A DNA stretch of 38,570 nucleotides, from NCBI GenBank assembly GCA_030157805.1, contig JAOAUB010000070.1:1-38570 (forward strand), read 5' to 3'. Below are positions 10,195-19,584 of the stretch, piece after piece; within the stretch, counting starts at the first letter, position 1; every line of letters starts with the position of its first letter. The notes under the pieces were generated by a model. It had not been told where the DNA came from. It did not search any database and saw nothing but the letters and a program-made list of their open reading frames with translations. The DNA comes from Legionellaceae bacterium (GTDB taxonomy: Bacteria; Pseudomonadota; Gammaproteobacteria; Legionellales; Legionellaceae). A program made the position numbers and the translations under genes.

Positions 10195-10866
10195 TTAAAT
10201 GGGGGACGTCACTTGATCACGAATATACACAGGCAAGGCTTCACCTGCTTGTACCGGTGTAATCAATCCTTGCAAAACTAATCGAATCATGGCAGCAGCT
10301 TGAGGATAAATTGTCCTGCGCTCAATAATTCGTTGAGCCATGGCATGAGGTAGATCATGCTCATATCGCTCGCATCCAACCCCTGCCATACAAATTAAGG
10401 CGGGCTCAGGAATAAGTATGTCCTTAGCAAAGCTCACAGCCTCACCGTAAACTTTATTTGTCGCCGTCTCCGTATACGACCAATATACTTGATTCATACG
10501 AGCATCAATGATAGCCAAAACGCCATCAGCACGAAGACCGGTACTCCCCGCCTCAAACAACACAGCCTCTCTAATAGCAGCCAAAGTACTGACGGGATAT
10601 AACGGTAAATGTTGTGCATAGGCTAATCCTTTGGCAAGACTGCACGCCACGCGCAAACCTGTAAAACTACCAGGACCTTGACCAAAAACAAGACCATCCA
10701 AATCAGCGAAGGTCACCCCTGTTTGGGTTAATAACTCATCGATAGCAGGTAAAATACATTTTGCGTGCGATTGTGCTCCCAAGTAGTTTTGGGAGTAAAA
10801 TTGGCCATCCACGAATAAAGCCACGGACGCATTGTCGGTTGAGGTATCTAAGGCTAACAAATTCAC
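10195..10866 (-). CDS. tsaB: tRNA t6A biosynthesis protein TsaB
   Basis: Non-catalytic partner of TsaD in making N6-threonylcarbamoyladenosine at A37 of ANN-decoding tRNAs. The ASKHA-fold start LLALDTSTDNASVAL and the signature FGQGPGSFTGLRVACSLAKGLA (near residues 62-83) are clear. 223 aa is normal. It lies 18 bases after the yoaA-like helicase, the same order as in several gammaproteobacteria, including E. coli (yoaA-tsaB). No unusual residues noted. Confidence 0.94.
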   Translation of the reverse strand: MNLLALDTSTDNASVALFVDGQFYSQNYLGAQSHAKCILPAIDELLTQTGVTFADLDGLVFGQGPGSFTGLRVACSLAKGLAYAQHLPLYPVSTLAAIREAVLFEAGSTGLRADGVLAIIDARMNQVYWSYTETATNKVYGEAVSFAKDILIPEPALICMAGVGCERYEHDLPHAMAQRIIERRTIYPQAAAMIRLVLQGLITPVQAGEALPVYIRDQVTSPI

Positions 10867-10884
10867 GTGTCAATTCCTCTCAAA

Positions 10885-12864
10885 TCAATGCCAAGAGTCA
10901 ATAAAATTCAACACGGTTTGTTCATCCCGTGTTTTACGTAACGAAGGTAAACTTTCAAACAACTGCCGACCGTAATTTCGTGCGATTAATCTCGGATCAG
11001 CAATCACTAGGACCCCTTTATCTTCAACATCACGAATTAAGCGTCCGACCCCCTGTTTTAACGCCAACACAGCTGCCGGTAAAGTTAACTCATCAAACGC
11101 GGATAAACCTTGCGACGTCAAATAAGCCAGTTTACCCTGAGTCACGGGATCAGAAGGACTTCCAAAAGGTAATTTGTCAATGATAACACAAGACAAGGCT
11201 TCGCCTTTAACATCCACCCCTTCCCAAAAGGTTGCTGTGCCAAGAAGAACAGCGTTGCCTAGTTGACGAAATCGTGCCAGCAAGAGAGGTTTAGCCTCAT
11301 CACCTTGCACTAAAAGTGGATATTGTAGGTTATTATATAATCGTTCCGCAACCCAACGTAAAGCGCGATGACTGGTAAATAAAAAAAATGTCCGACCACC
11401 GCAAGCGTCAATAATCGGTAAGGCTTTGCTTAATAACATTTCATAATAGTGTGCATCATAAGGATCTGGCATATCCCGCGGCAAATAAAGTAAAGCCTGA
11501 TTTTTAAAATCAAAGGGACTCGGCAACAATAAAGTTTCAGCCTTTGACAGACCCAAAGGTTTAGTAAAACAATCAAACGAAGACGCCATCGTCAAAGTAG
11601 CTGACGTGAAAATAAACGCACAATGAGGAGCCGAGCCTAACAACATGGAAAAAGAGCTTGCGACATCAAGCGGGGTTGCATGAAAAACAAGGGAATGTTT
11701 AAAACGCTCAACCCAGCGAATCAGCGTCCCTTGTTCCTCTTGATTCAAATGTGCTGCAATGAGTTGAATACTTTTTAAATGATCCGCACAACGCATCACG
11801 CCAGCATGCTCCGTGAGACCGCCCTCGTCAATGCCGTGCTTTAAGGATTCCAGCCAACGAATAACCCCTTGCCAATAATTCTTAAATAAACTTTGTCGTT
11901 CGAGTTGCTGCCACGTATAACGATTTTCTTTTTCTGGAATAATATGCAAGAGGTTTTGAATGATCTCCTCCAAAGAACCTCGCAAAGCCTCTAGAGGATG
12001 AGTGCCTTGATTATCAAAAGGCCATTCAGACATCAGATCATCCAAAAGCTCCTTCAATTGATTGGTCGAAAAGCGTTCGCCATAAAAATGGGTCGCGATC
12101 TCGGTGAGTTGATGCGCCTCATCGAAAATCACCACCTCGACATAAGGCAAAAGCTCGCCAAGACCCTCCTCTTTCAAACGCGAATCGGCGAAAAATAAAT
12201 GGTGATTAATGACGACGACATCCGCCGTCAAAGCTCGCTTACGTGCTTTGCCTAAAAAACATTCTTGTTGATACTCACATTCCGTTCCTAAACAATTATC
12301 CACCGTTGAGGTCGCATAAGACCATAACGCAGAATCTTCTTTAATTTCAGGCAATTCACTGCGCTCACCACGCCTTAGCCTGGGCAGTTTTTCACGAACT
12401 AGAGCCATGTCATGGGCAAGATGAGGACTGGTGAACTGTCCTTGTTCAGCATGAAGGTGAATACGATGATGACAAAGATAATTAGAACGCCCTTTCAAAT
12501 TTTGCACACGAATTCCAAGACCCAATGCTTTAATTAAGCCCGGTAAGTCTTTTTCATTCAGTTGATCTTGCAGTGTTTTAGTCGCTGTTGAAATCAATAC
12601 TTTCTTGCCACTTAATAAACTCGGGGCAAGGTAGGCATAGGTTTTTCCGGTGCCTGTTCCTGCTTCAGCCACTAAAATCGATTGATTGTAAATAGCCTGT
12701 GTAATCGCACGAGCCAACGCAATCTGAGAAGCGCGCGGTGTAAAATCAGGCAAAGCGGTGCTTAAACGTCCTTGGGGTCCAAAAAGACGATCACTGTTGG
12801 CTATCGCCTCATCCCGCCGATGTTCAGAAGCTTTTGTCTTAGCTTTAGCTTTTTTTTTACTCAT
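10885..12864 (-). CDS. yoaA: YoaA/DinG-type ATP-dependent DNA helicase with Fe-S cluster
   Basis: Superfamily 2 XPD/DinG-like 5'-3' helicase, 659 aa. Walker A is AEAGTGTGKT and the DEAH box is IFDEAHQL. Four cysteines between them (one in NYLCHH, three in NCLGTECEYQQEC) are placed as the [4Fe-4S] ligands of the family. C-terminal motifs FTSATL, FLFTSHRAL, GTATFWEGVDVKGE and QGVGRLIRD complete the motor. Length and the adjacent tsaB favour YoaA over DinG. YoaA acts in tolerance of replication-blocking damage with the HolC clamp-loader subunit. A basic Lys-rich N-terminus (KKKAKAKTKA) precedes the fold. Confidence 0.88.
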   Translation of the reverse strand: MSKKKAKAKTKASEHRRDEAIANSDRLFGPQGRLSTALPDFTPRASQIALARAITQAIYNQSILVAEAGTGTGKTYAYLAPSLLSGKKVLISTATKTLQDQLNEKDLPGLIKALGLGIRVQNLKGRSNYLCHHRIHLHAEQGQFTSPHLAHDMALVREKLPRLRRGERSELPEIKEDSALWSYATSTVDNCLGTECEYQQECFLGKARKRALTADVVVINHHLFFADSRLKEEGLGELLPYVEVVIFDEAHQLTEIATHFYGERFSTNQLKELLDDLMSEWPFDNQGTHPLEALRGSLEEIIQNLLHIIPEKENRYTWQQLERQSLFKNYWQGVIRWLESLKHGIDEGGLTEHAGVMRCADHLKSIQLIAAHLNQEEQGTLIRWVERFKHSLVFHATPLDVASSFSMLLGSAPHCAFIFTSATLTMASSFDCFTKPLGLSKAETLLLPSPFDFKNQALLYLPRDMPDPYDAHYYEMLLSKALPIIDACGGRTFFLFTSHRALRWVAERLYNNLQYPLLVQGDEAKPLLLARFRQLGNAVLLGTATFWEGVDVKGEALSCVIIDKLPFGSPSDPVTQGKLAYLTSQGLSAFDELTLPAAVLALKQGVGRLIRDVEDKGVLVIADPRLIARNYGRQLFESLPSLRKTRDEQTVLNFIDSWH

Positions 12865-12937
12865 GCGATTGAGGGCCTAATTCGCTTTTCTAAGCGTGGA
12901 TGAGTCTATTTCATTACCTCAGCAACTATCACGCTCA

Positions 12938-13273
12938 TCACTTTTTCCAGTCTTTTTCCAAATGTTGCAATTTATTTGAAGCTCCTTCCCATGATTTAGC
13001 ATCAAGTGGCGCGTCTTTCATCGCCGTAATGTTAGGCCATTTTTTAGCAAGCTCGGCATTCAACTCCTTAAATTGTTGTTGCTCTTCCGTTAAATCATCC
13101 TCTGAAACAATAGCCTCGATAGGACATTCTGGTTCACATAAGGCACAATCAATACACTCATCGGGATCGATCACTAAAAAATTAGGGCCTTCATAAAAAC
13201 AATCAACAGGACAAACCTCAACACAATCAGTGTACTTGCATTTAATACAATTTTCGGTGACAACAAAGGTCAT
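12938..13273 (-). CDS. fdxA: 7Fe-8S ferredoxin FdxA
   Basis: Small electron carrier with one [3Fe-4S] and one [4Fe-4S] cluster. Cysteines at 9, 12, 17, 21 and 25 and at 40, 43, 46 and 50 match the Azotobacter ferredoxin I pattern. The C-terminal extension ([22 protein letters not shown]) is typical of the ~107-112 aa proteobacterial FdxA. It begins 11 bases after the DUF1704 gene stop. The 73-base gap to the helicase downstream holds a small hairpin (CGCTT/AAGCG near 12882-12896), so transcription may partly stop there. Confidence 0.95.
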   Translation of the reverse strand: MTFVVTENCIKCKYTDCVEVCPVDCFYEGPNFLVIDPDECIDCALCEPECPIEAIVSEDDLTEEQQQFKELNAELAKKWPNITAMKDAPLDAKSWEGASNKLQHLEKDWKK

Positions 13274-13284
13274 AACTCAATCTC

Positions 13285-14574
13285 CTAACCTAACAAAAAA
13301 CGAAAGTTTTTTTGAACTTCAGTCAAACTAAACTTATCAATAAACAATGAAAAACTCATCCAGGCACTTAATGCCGACAAATCACGAAAGGGTGTCGGTA
13401 AATAAACCGGCGGAATTAATAAGCCATGATCGCGTAAATCAGCTAATAAAGGCAAATCATCCAAAACAAACTTCCCTGAAAAAAGCAAAGGAATTAAATC
13501 AACTCGATGTTGACTAATCGCAAATCGAATAAAATTATAAGTCATCAAAAACCCTTTTGCATAAGCAAGATCTTTAGTAAACGATCCTCCTTCCGGAATA
13601 CTTCCTCGAAATATTCGCACGGCGTTGTTGTAACTATCCTCCTCGCTCATACCCCCTTCGATAAAATAGCGATAAATATCGAGAAAATTAGCACCCTGCC
13701 GAACTTTATCTAACGCAATGACACGATTAACAATCTTACGCACACGCCCAGGGTTAGAAGAAAAAGTAATGACCTCCGTAATCACGGCCAAACCTTCCTG
13801 AAGGACACTGCTGGATGGAGAGCCTTTTGATAGAAAAAAACAATACGGTTGCATTGAGCCATTTAAAGTCGTACCGACATGAACCCAACCTTCATGAACC
13901 TCTAAATAACGTAAATCACGCTCACTAAACATGGCTTGCTGACTAAGCTTGATGGTATCTGCGCCAGCAGCAGCATCCGCAACCATATCATCACTCACCA
14001 CTACCGTGACCCGACCGGGATGTTGGTCAAAAAAAACGCTCAACCTTGCTTGCAAAACTTCCTGCGCTTGTTTCGGCGTGTAACTCTTAACATCCGCCTC
14101 CGACTGCAACTGCACATCAAGCACCGTTAAAAGATCAAACAGCAAACTTCCTAATTCGCTTAAACGAGGACCGCTAGCATAAAAAACATCGTCAGGGCTT
14201 CCATATAACTCCATGGATAATTCAGAAAACGCAGGCGTCCCTCGTGCAGCAAGCATCTGAACTGCGCGAGAGTATTCCTCACATTGACGTTTAATCAAAC
14301 GCGTGACGGGCGAATATTGACCCAAAACATTTTGAGCATCACGCAAAATCAAACGAAACTCTTCCTGCTTTTCTCTAGTGTCAAAAGGAAGCGGTTTGTT
14401 CTTGTAGTAATCAAGTGTAACCTGAGGTAGTTGACTCGCCTTGTATTTGAAAAATTCCTGTTTAATCGAATCATCCCATTTAATACTATCCAATATACGA
14501 ATCGTACGTTGAGCGTCAACTAAGCGCTGCGATAATTCTTGAATCTTCTTTTGCTCATTTTGATCCGTGGACAT
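13285..14574 (-). CDS. DUF1704 (QEGLA-motif) metallopeptidase-like protein
   Basis: This 429-aa soluble protein carries the signature of the family annotated 'flavohemoglobin expression-modulating QEGLA motif protein' (DUF1704). HEGWVH at residues 227-232 is an HExxxH zinc motif, and LQEGLAV supplies a third ligand at Glu260. The same HExxxH plus downstream Glu defines the eukaryotic MATCAP/KIAA0895 tubulin tyrosine carboxypeptidases, which belong to this Pfam family. The bacterial protein is therefore probably a zinc carboxypeptidase or gamma-glutamyl-type peptidase. No signal peptide or membrane segment is visible. It sits 11 bases from both neighbours (bamC and fdxA), so it is operonic. 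Its substrate is unknown. The flavohemoglobin name is historical, and no hmp gene is in the window. Confidence 0.78.
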   Translation of the reverse strand: MSTDQNEQKKIQELSQRLVDAQRTIRILDSIKWDDSIKQEFFKYKASQLPQVTLDYYKNKPLPFDTREKQEEFRLILRDAQNVLGQYSPVTRLIKRQCEEYSRAVQMLAARGTPAFSELSMELYGSPDDVFYASGPRLSELGSLLFDLLTVLDVQLQSEADVKSYTPKQAQEVLQARLSVFFDQHPGRVTVVVSDDMVADAAAGADTIKLSQQAMFSERDLRYLEVHEGWVHVGTTLNGSMQPYCFFLSKGSPSSSVLQEGLAVITEVITFSSNPGRVRKIVNRVIALDKVRQGANFLDIYRYFIEGGMSEEDSYNNAVRIFRGSIPEGGSFTKDLAYAKGFLMTYNFIRFAISQHRVDLIPLLFSGKFVLDDLPLLADLRDHGLLIPPVYLPTPFRDLSALSAWMSFSLFIDKFSLTEVQKNFRFLLG

Positions 14575-14585
14575 CGGCTTTTAAC

Positions 14586-14825
14586 CTACTCTTGTTGATG
14601 ATTGGCTTCGATAAGAGGCGGAGTCACACTCACCTTAGGACGCTTGCCTTGTTGCGCCGGCAAATCATAAAAATGACTGATGTTGGTATCCGTTAACGGC
14701 GGTTGAACCACAATACCAGGACCATTTTTGCTCCGCAAATAAAGTTTATCACCATTGCTGGTAAATTGTGACGAACAAGCAACAAGACATAAAACAACAG
14801 CACTGATAACAATACGTTTACTCAC
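14586..14825 (-). CDS. bamC: Minimal BamC-like lipoprotein (N-terminal segment only)
   Basis: A 79-aa lipoprotein from a GTG at 14825 (GGGGA five bases upstream; a TTG at 14837 abuts the dapA stop and is less likely). The signal ends LVAC with Cys17. The mature part has YLRSKNGPGIVVQPPL, then FYDLPAQQGKRPKVSVTPP. This follows the E. coli BamC N-terminal order YL...P..L...Y.IP...G......PP, the extended segment that binds BamD. Directly downstream of dapA is the normal place of bamC. E. coli BamC is ~344 aa, so both helix-grip domains are missing, and no remnant is seen before the next gene 11 bases on. It looks like a reduced functional form rather than a decayed gene. Homology is inferred from context and this short match. 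Confidence 0.65.
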   Translation of the reverse strand: MSKRIVISAVVLCLVACSSQFTSNGDKLYLRSKNGPGIVVQPPLTDTNISHFYDLPAQQGKRPKVSVTPPLIEANHQQE

Positions 14826-14837
14826 AACATTCCCCAA

Positions 14838-15710
14838 TTAAATCAATTCAAGCTTTTTTATCACGTCGTCAAGTGTCGCATGATAATGCTCCGACAAAGG
14901 TGTTAACGGCAGCCGCAACTCATTCTGAATTTTTCCCATTCGACTTAACACCCATTTTGCGGGAATTGGATTCGCCTCAACAAATAACGATTTGTGCAAA
15001 GGCAACAACTTTTCATGGATACGAAGGCATTCCACCTGATCTTGATCCAAAGCAAAATCACATAATTTAGCCATCAAACGAGGTACTACATTCGCTGTGA
15101 CCGAAATGACCCCTTTAGCACCAGCTAACATCCATGCCGCCGCCGTCTCATCATCGCCACTATAAATGTCAAGACTATCTTCACAATCTCGCAAAATCTG
15201 CTGCAATCGAGGCAATTGACCCGTGGCTTCTTTAATACCAATGATATTTGAAATTTTGGCAAGTCGTGCTACGGTTTCAGGCATTAAGTCACAGGCTGTG
15301 CGACTAGGAACATTATAAAGGATAATAGGAATCGCCACAGCCTGAGCTATTAAACTGTAGTGGCGATAAAGCCCTTCTTGCGTCGGTTTAATATAAGCAG
15401 GTGTCATAATGAGCGCCGCATGAGCACCACACTCCATAGCCTGTTGCGTCATCTCAATGCAATCACGGGTGGCATTCGCGGCAGTCCCCGCAATCACAGG
15501 AATTCGTTCACGTGCTTGCTCTAGCACCGTTTTAATCACGAGCACTTTCTCAGCGCGACTTAAGGTACCCGCCTCGCCGGTTGTCCCCGCAGCAACAATA
15601 GCTTGGGTTCCTGATTCAATATGAAATTCCACCAAGTCGCGCAAGCGCGGCAGATCGACCTCGTCATTTGACATTGGCGTCACCAATGCCACAATACTAC
15701 CCCAAAACAT
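14838..15710 (-). CDS. dapA: 4-hydroxy-tetrahydrodipicolinate synthase DapA
   Basis: Condenses pyruvate with aspartate semialdehyde, the first committed step to diaminopimelate and lysine. [23 protein letters not shown] near residue 44, [13 protein letters not shown] with the catalytic Tyr near 134, and IGIKEATG with the Schiff-base Lys near 162 are all intact. 290 aa, normal. GAGG lies five bases before the ATG. It heads the minus-strand run, under the promoter at 15744-15772. Confidence 0.97.
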   Translation of the reverse strand: MFWGSIVALVTPMSNDEVDLPRLRDLVEFHIESGTQAIVAAGTTGEAGTLSRAEKVLVIKTVLEQARERIPVIAGTAANATRDCIEMTQQAMECGAHAALIMTPAYIKPTQEGLYRHYSLIAQAVAIPIILYNVPSRTACDLMPETVARLAKISNIIGIKEATGQLPRLQQILRDCEDSLDIYSGDDETAAAWMLAGAKGVISVTANVVPRLMAKLCDFALDQDQVECLRIHEKLLPLHKSLFVEANPIPAKWVLSRMGKIQNELRLPLTPLSEHYHATLDDVIKKLELI

Positions 15711-15743
15711 ACTTGCCTCATCGTTTGGTTAATGATTCAATCA

Positions 15744-15772
15744 ATACTACTGGGGCCTGCGTAATTTCTCAA
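15744..15772 (-). promoter_or_regulatory. Sigma70-type promoter for dapA operon
   Basis: Reading the minus strand, TTGAGA (15772-15767) is followed after exactly 17 bases by TAGTAT (15749-15744), about 34 bases before the dapA start. Both hexamers are close to consensus. This would drive dapA, bamC, the DUF1704 gene and fdxA, possibly through to gshB. Confidence 0.55.
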
Positions 15773-15816
15773 GTTATACTCTATCTATATTTAAGTGATT
15801 TTAAGGAAACGAACCT

Positions 15817-17043
15817 TTGATAAGTCAACCCACTAAAGAGCTCATTAGCCTGATCAAAGACAGCCAATCCATCATGATTGAACAGTTACATGAATTTTGT
15901 AACATCAACTCAGGCACCACCAACCTCAACGGCCTAAACCTCATGAGTCAAACATTAACGGCTGCCTTCACACCCCTTGCCGATTCGATTGAAAACAAAG
16001 CATTACCACCTGTTTCAACCCTCGACATGACCGGCGACATGGTTGAACAACACCTTGGTCATGCACTTTTTATTCAAAAGCGTCCTTCACTGTCCCGGCG
16101 TATTTTACTCAGTGGGCACATGGATACCGTTTATGGTATTCATGATTCCTTCCAAACGTTAAATTACCTCGATAAAAATACGTTAAATGGCCCTGGAGTC
16201 GCGGATATGAAAGGCGGACTCTTAGTTATCTTGCATGCCTTAAGCGCCTTTGAAAAAATGGACATTGCCCCAACTATCGGCTGGGATGTCGTCATTAATA
16301 GTGATGAAGAAATAGGCTCGCCAGCATCAAGTCATTTGTTCAACCAAATTGCTCCACGTTATCAAGCCGCACTCGTCTACGAACCGGCCATGAATGATCG
16401 AGGAACACTCGCCAAGAATCGCAAAGGCAGCGGAAAATTAACGCTCGTTGCCACCGGAAAATCCGCTCATGCAGGCCGCGCATTTTATGAAGGACGCAAT
16501 GCCATTGCCTACTTAGCTGAAGCCATTATTGCCATTCATGCGTTAAACCTTCACCAAGAAGGCGTGACCATTAATGTTGGAAAAATTGCAGGAGGCGAAG
16601 CACTCAACATGGTCCCCTCTAAAGCGGTCGTCAAATTGGATGTACGCATCAGTTCGTCAGCCGATGAGCGCTGGGTCTATGAAAAAATAGATGCTATTAT
16701 TCATCAATTACAACGATCAGATTACACCTTAACGCTGCATGGCGCGTTTGGACGCCCCGTTAAAACCGTTGATAAAGCAACCACTCGATTATTTCAACGT
16801 ATTCAAAACCTAGGCGCATCCCTTGGTCTGACCCTTGACTGGCAAGACAGTGGCGGTTGTTGCGACGGTAATAATTTGGCACAGCACGGCATCCCTGTCC
16901 TTGACACATTGGGCGTGCGTGGTGGACACATTCACAGCCCCAAAGAATATATTTTGCTTGATAGCCTGCCCGAACGCGCTGCTTTAAGTTTACTTATTTT
17001 ACAAGATCTCGCCTCCGGCGGGCTTGAGGAGTTAATGCAATGA
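15817..17043 (+). CDS. M20-family metallohydrolase linked to arginine succinyl pathway
   Basis: A 408-aa di-zinc amidohydrolase of the M20/CPG2-ArgE-DapE group. SGHMDTVYG holds His101 and Asp103. GPGVADMKGG holds the bridging Asp130, SDEEIG holds the catalytic and ligand Glu pair (164-165), YEPAM is the next ligand, and GGHIHSPKEY is the final His. The inserted dimerisation domain (SGKLTLVATGKSAHAG) is present. The start is a TTG preceded by AAGGAAACG; no ATG is better placed. It overlaps astA by four bases, so it is probably functionally linked. A desuccinylase role (standing in for AstE) is plausible but is inference. The sequence alone cannot separate it from a general carboxypeptidase. 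Confidence 0.75.
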   Translation: MISQPTKELISLIKDSQSIMIEQLHEFCNINSGTTNLNGLNLMSQTLTAAFTPLADSIENKALPPVSTLDMTGDMVEQHLGHALFIQKRPSLSRRILLSGHMDTVYGIHDSFQTLNYLDKNTLNGPGVADMKGGLLVILHALSAFEKMDIAPTIGWDVVINSDEEIGSPASSHLFNQIAPRYQAALVYEPAMNDRGTLAKNRKGSGKLTLVATGKSAHAGRAFYEGRNAIAYLAEAIIAIHALNLHQEGVTINVGKIAGGEALNMVPSKAVVKLDVRISSSADERWVYEKIDAIIHQLQRSDYTLTLHGAFGRPVKTVDKATTRLFQRIQNLGASLGLTLDWQDSGGCCDGNNLAQHGIPVLDTLGVRGGHIHSPKEYILLDSLPERAALSLLILQDLASGGLEELMQ

Positions 17044-18065
17044 TCTTATTTCGAACAGCCCAACTCACCGATCTCGACGGTATTTATCAATTAAGCCAAC
17101 ACACAGGCGTTGGTATGACAACACTTCCCGATGATAAAGACTTTTTAGAACGCCGACTAACTCGAGCTTGCGACTCCCTCAAAAAAAGAGTACTTAACCC
17201 AGGGGATGAATATTATCTCTTTGTCCTTGAAGATCTTCAGAATGATAAAATTGTTGGAACCTCCGCGATAGAAGCTTGCACTGGGCATGATTTACCCTTT
17301 TATTCCTACCAAGTTTCACCAATCTCACAGTCTTGCGACGCTTTCAATATCCGCAGTGACTATGAGTTACTTACGCCAACTTACGATAACGAGGGAAAAA
17401 GTGAACTCTGCACGCTCTTTTTAGAACCCCATGCTCGACATAGCGGAAATGGCCTTTTACTGTCACGAGCCCGTTTTTTATTTATGGCAGATCATCCAGA
17501 ACGTTTCGCACCGATTATTGTTGCTGAATTACGGGGCGTCTCCGATGAAGCTGGACACTCGCCGTTTTGGGAACACGTGGGGCAGCATTTTTTCCATATG
17601 CCCTTTGCAAGGGCAGATCATTTAACCATGACCACAGAAAAAAAATTCATTGCCGATCTTCTACCCAAAACACCGATTTATATTAATTTACTTCCCAAGG
17701 AAGCTCAAAACGTCATTGGAAAACCCAATGAAAAAACAGTACCCGCCATGAACATTTTAGTCAATGAGGGTTTTTATTACAAAAATACCGTCGATATTTT
17801 TGATGGAGGACCTACCATTGAAGCAGCACAACATGAAATCAAAACCATCGCACAAAGCTTAATCGTCACAATTCAAACAGTTGTCGACGACGAAGAGCTT
17901 CCTCACACACCTAAATATCTTTTGTCCAACAGGCAATTGAATCTTCGTGCCACCATCGAATCCATACTCTTCGACGAGCGCCAACAAACTGGCATCGTCA
18001 GCAAAAAAACGGCGCAATTATTACAAATCAACCCTGGCGAACAACTAAGAATAACACCCTTATAA
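17040..18065 (+). CDS. astA: Arginine N-succinyltransferase AstA
   Basis: Transfers succinyl from succinyl-CoA to arginine, the first step of the AST catabolic route. 341 aa, against ~344 for E. coli AstA. It opens FRTAQLTDLDGIYQLSQHTGVGMTTLP. The conserved block SELCTLFLEPHARHSGNGLLLSRARFLFMA lies near residues 121-150, and ELRGVSDEAGHSPFWEHVG near 164. The fold is GNAT-like. The ATG overlaps the stop of the M20 gene (ATGA). astD follows 12 bases later. The closely related ornithine-preferring AruF/AruG paralogues cannot be fully excluded. Confidence 0.9.
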   Translation: MILFRTAQLTDLDGIYQLSQHTGVGMTTLPDDKDFLERRLTRACDSLKKRVLNPGDEYYLFVLEDLQNDKIVGTSAIEACTGHDLPFYSYQVSPISQSCDAFNIRSDYELLTPTYDNEGKSELCTLFLEPHARHSGNGLLLSRARFLFMADHPERFAPIIVAELRGVSDEAGHSPFWEHVGQHFFHMPFARADHLTMTTEKKFIADLLPKTPIYINLLPKEAQNVIGKPNEKTVPAMNILVNEGFYYKNTVDIFDGGPTIEAAQHEIKTIAQSLIVTIQTVVDDEELPHTPKYLLSNRQLNLRATIESILFDERQQTGIVSKKTAQLLQINPGEQLRITPL

Positions 18066-18077
18066 AAAGGAACTCTC

Positions 18078-19559
18078 ATGCAAACTCACGTCCATTTAAC
18101 AGGCAAACACTATATCCATAACCACTGGGTTGATAGTAAAGGCTCCCCTTTCAGCTCAGTTAACCCCGCGAATAACAACTTGCTATGGCAAGGTTGTATG
18201 GCAACACCGCATGAGGTCAACAACGCTTTTCATGCCGCTCAACAGAGTTTGCCTGCCTGGTCGTTATTAAGCGTTGATGAACGCGCCAATTATATGAAGG
18301 AGTTTGCAAAACAAGTTGAATTACGGCGCGCTGATTTGGCTGAAATCATTTCGTGTGAATCCGGAAAGCCGCACTGGGAAGCCCTTACGGAAGTGAGTGC
18401 GGTCATTGGAAAAATTAACATTTCTATTGAAGCTTACCATGAGCGAACTGCTGAAAAAACAACAAGCACCCCTGATGGCTCGTCTTGCCTGCGCTTTAAA
18501 CCTCATGGTGTCGTTGCCGTGTTAGGTGCTTTCAATTTTCCAGCGCACTTAAGTAATGGCCATATTGTGCCTGCACTTTTGGCTGGTAACACCGTCATTT
18601 ATAAACCCAGCGAACTCACCCCCGCAGTCGCTGAAGTCATCATGCAATGCTGGCATGCGTCTCATTTACCGTCCGGCGTCATCAACTGCATTCAAGGAGG
18701 AAGCACCACAGGACAACATCTGTTAGAGCAAGATATTCAAGGCGTTTATTTCACCGGCAGTTATCAAACCGGCAAGAAAATCAATGCTCTCTTTTCCGAC
18801 AGACCCGAGGTTATCTTAGCGTTAGAAATGGGCGGAAATAATGCTCTCGTCATTGATGAAGTCAAAGACATGAACGCAGCTCTTTATATCAGTTTACTTT
18901 CAACGCTCATGACAGCAGGACAACGCTGCACCTGCGCACGACGTTTACTGGTGCCAGAGTCCTCTTGGGGTGATACTTTTTTAAAAGAATTCATAAGCAC
19001 CTGCCAAACTATTAAAATTGGCCCGCACACCGAGCTCCCCGAGCCCTTTATGGGCCCCATTATCCGCCACGAGCACGCCCTTGCTCACCTACAAACACAA
19101 CAACAACTGATTGATCTTGGCGGAAAATCCTTGTTAAAAATGACCCTGTTAAAAGATAAAACCGGTCTTCTTTCTCCAGGAATTATTGACATGACAAAAG
19201 TTAAAAATCCACCAGATGATGAAATCTTTGCCCCATTTATTCAAGTCTATCGTTATAAGAACTTTAAAGACGCCATCCACTTGGCTAATCAAACTCGCTA
19301 TGGACTCGTTGCCGGATTAATCAGTGATGATCCGAATCATTACCAAATGTTTTACAATTCAATTAAAGCCGGTTTAATCAACTGGAATAAAGCCACAACA
19401 GGAGCCGCAAGCAACCTACCCTTTGGCGGTGTTGGTTTAAGCGGCAACCATCGACCCAGCGCTTATTTTGCTGCCGATTATTGCGCCTATCCCGTAGCAA
19501 GCCAAGAACAAACAGCGCTGAAAATGCCCGAAAAGAAATTACCTGGGGTTAACTTTTAG
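18078..19559 (+). CDS. astD: N-succinylglutamate 5-semialdehyde dehydrogenase AstD
   Basis: NAD-dependent aldehyde dehydrogenase, fourth enzyme of the AST pathway. 493 aa, against 492 in E. coli. Present are the substrate-side block [19 protein letters not shown] near residue 140, the cofactor loop [11 protein letters not shown], the general base Glu in LALEMGGNN, and the catalytic Cys in [10 protein letters not shown] near residue 280. AAAAGGA precedes the ATG by six bases. No astB, astC or astE follows; the next gene is on the other strand. Confidence 0.92.
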   Translation: MQTHVHLTGKHYIHNHWVDSKGSPFSSVNPANNNLLWQGCMATPHEVNNAFHAAQQSLPAWSLLSVDERANYMKEFAKQVELRRADLAEIISCESGKPHWEALTEVSAVIGKINISIEAYHERTAEKTTSTPDGSSCLRFKPHGVVAVLGAFNFPAHLSNGHIVPALLAGNTVIYKPSELTPAVAEVIMQCWHASHLPSGVINCIQGGSTTGQHLLEQDIQGVYFTGSYQTGKKINALFSDRPEVILALEMGGNNALVIDEVKDMNAALYISLLSTLMTAGQRCTCARRLLVPESSWGDTFLKEFISTCQTIKIGPHTELPEPFMGPIIRHEHALAHLQTQQQLIDLGGKSLLKMTLLKDKTGLLSPGIIDMTKVKNPPDDEIFAPFIQVYRYKNFKDAIHLANQTRYGLVAGLISDDPNHYQMFYNSIKAGLINWNKATTGAASNLPFGGVGLSGNHRPSAYFAADYCAYPVASQEQTALKMPEKKLPGVNF

Positions 19560-19584
19560 AATCAAGGGCCTTCGTGGTTTAATT

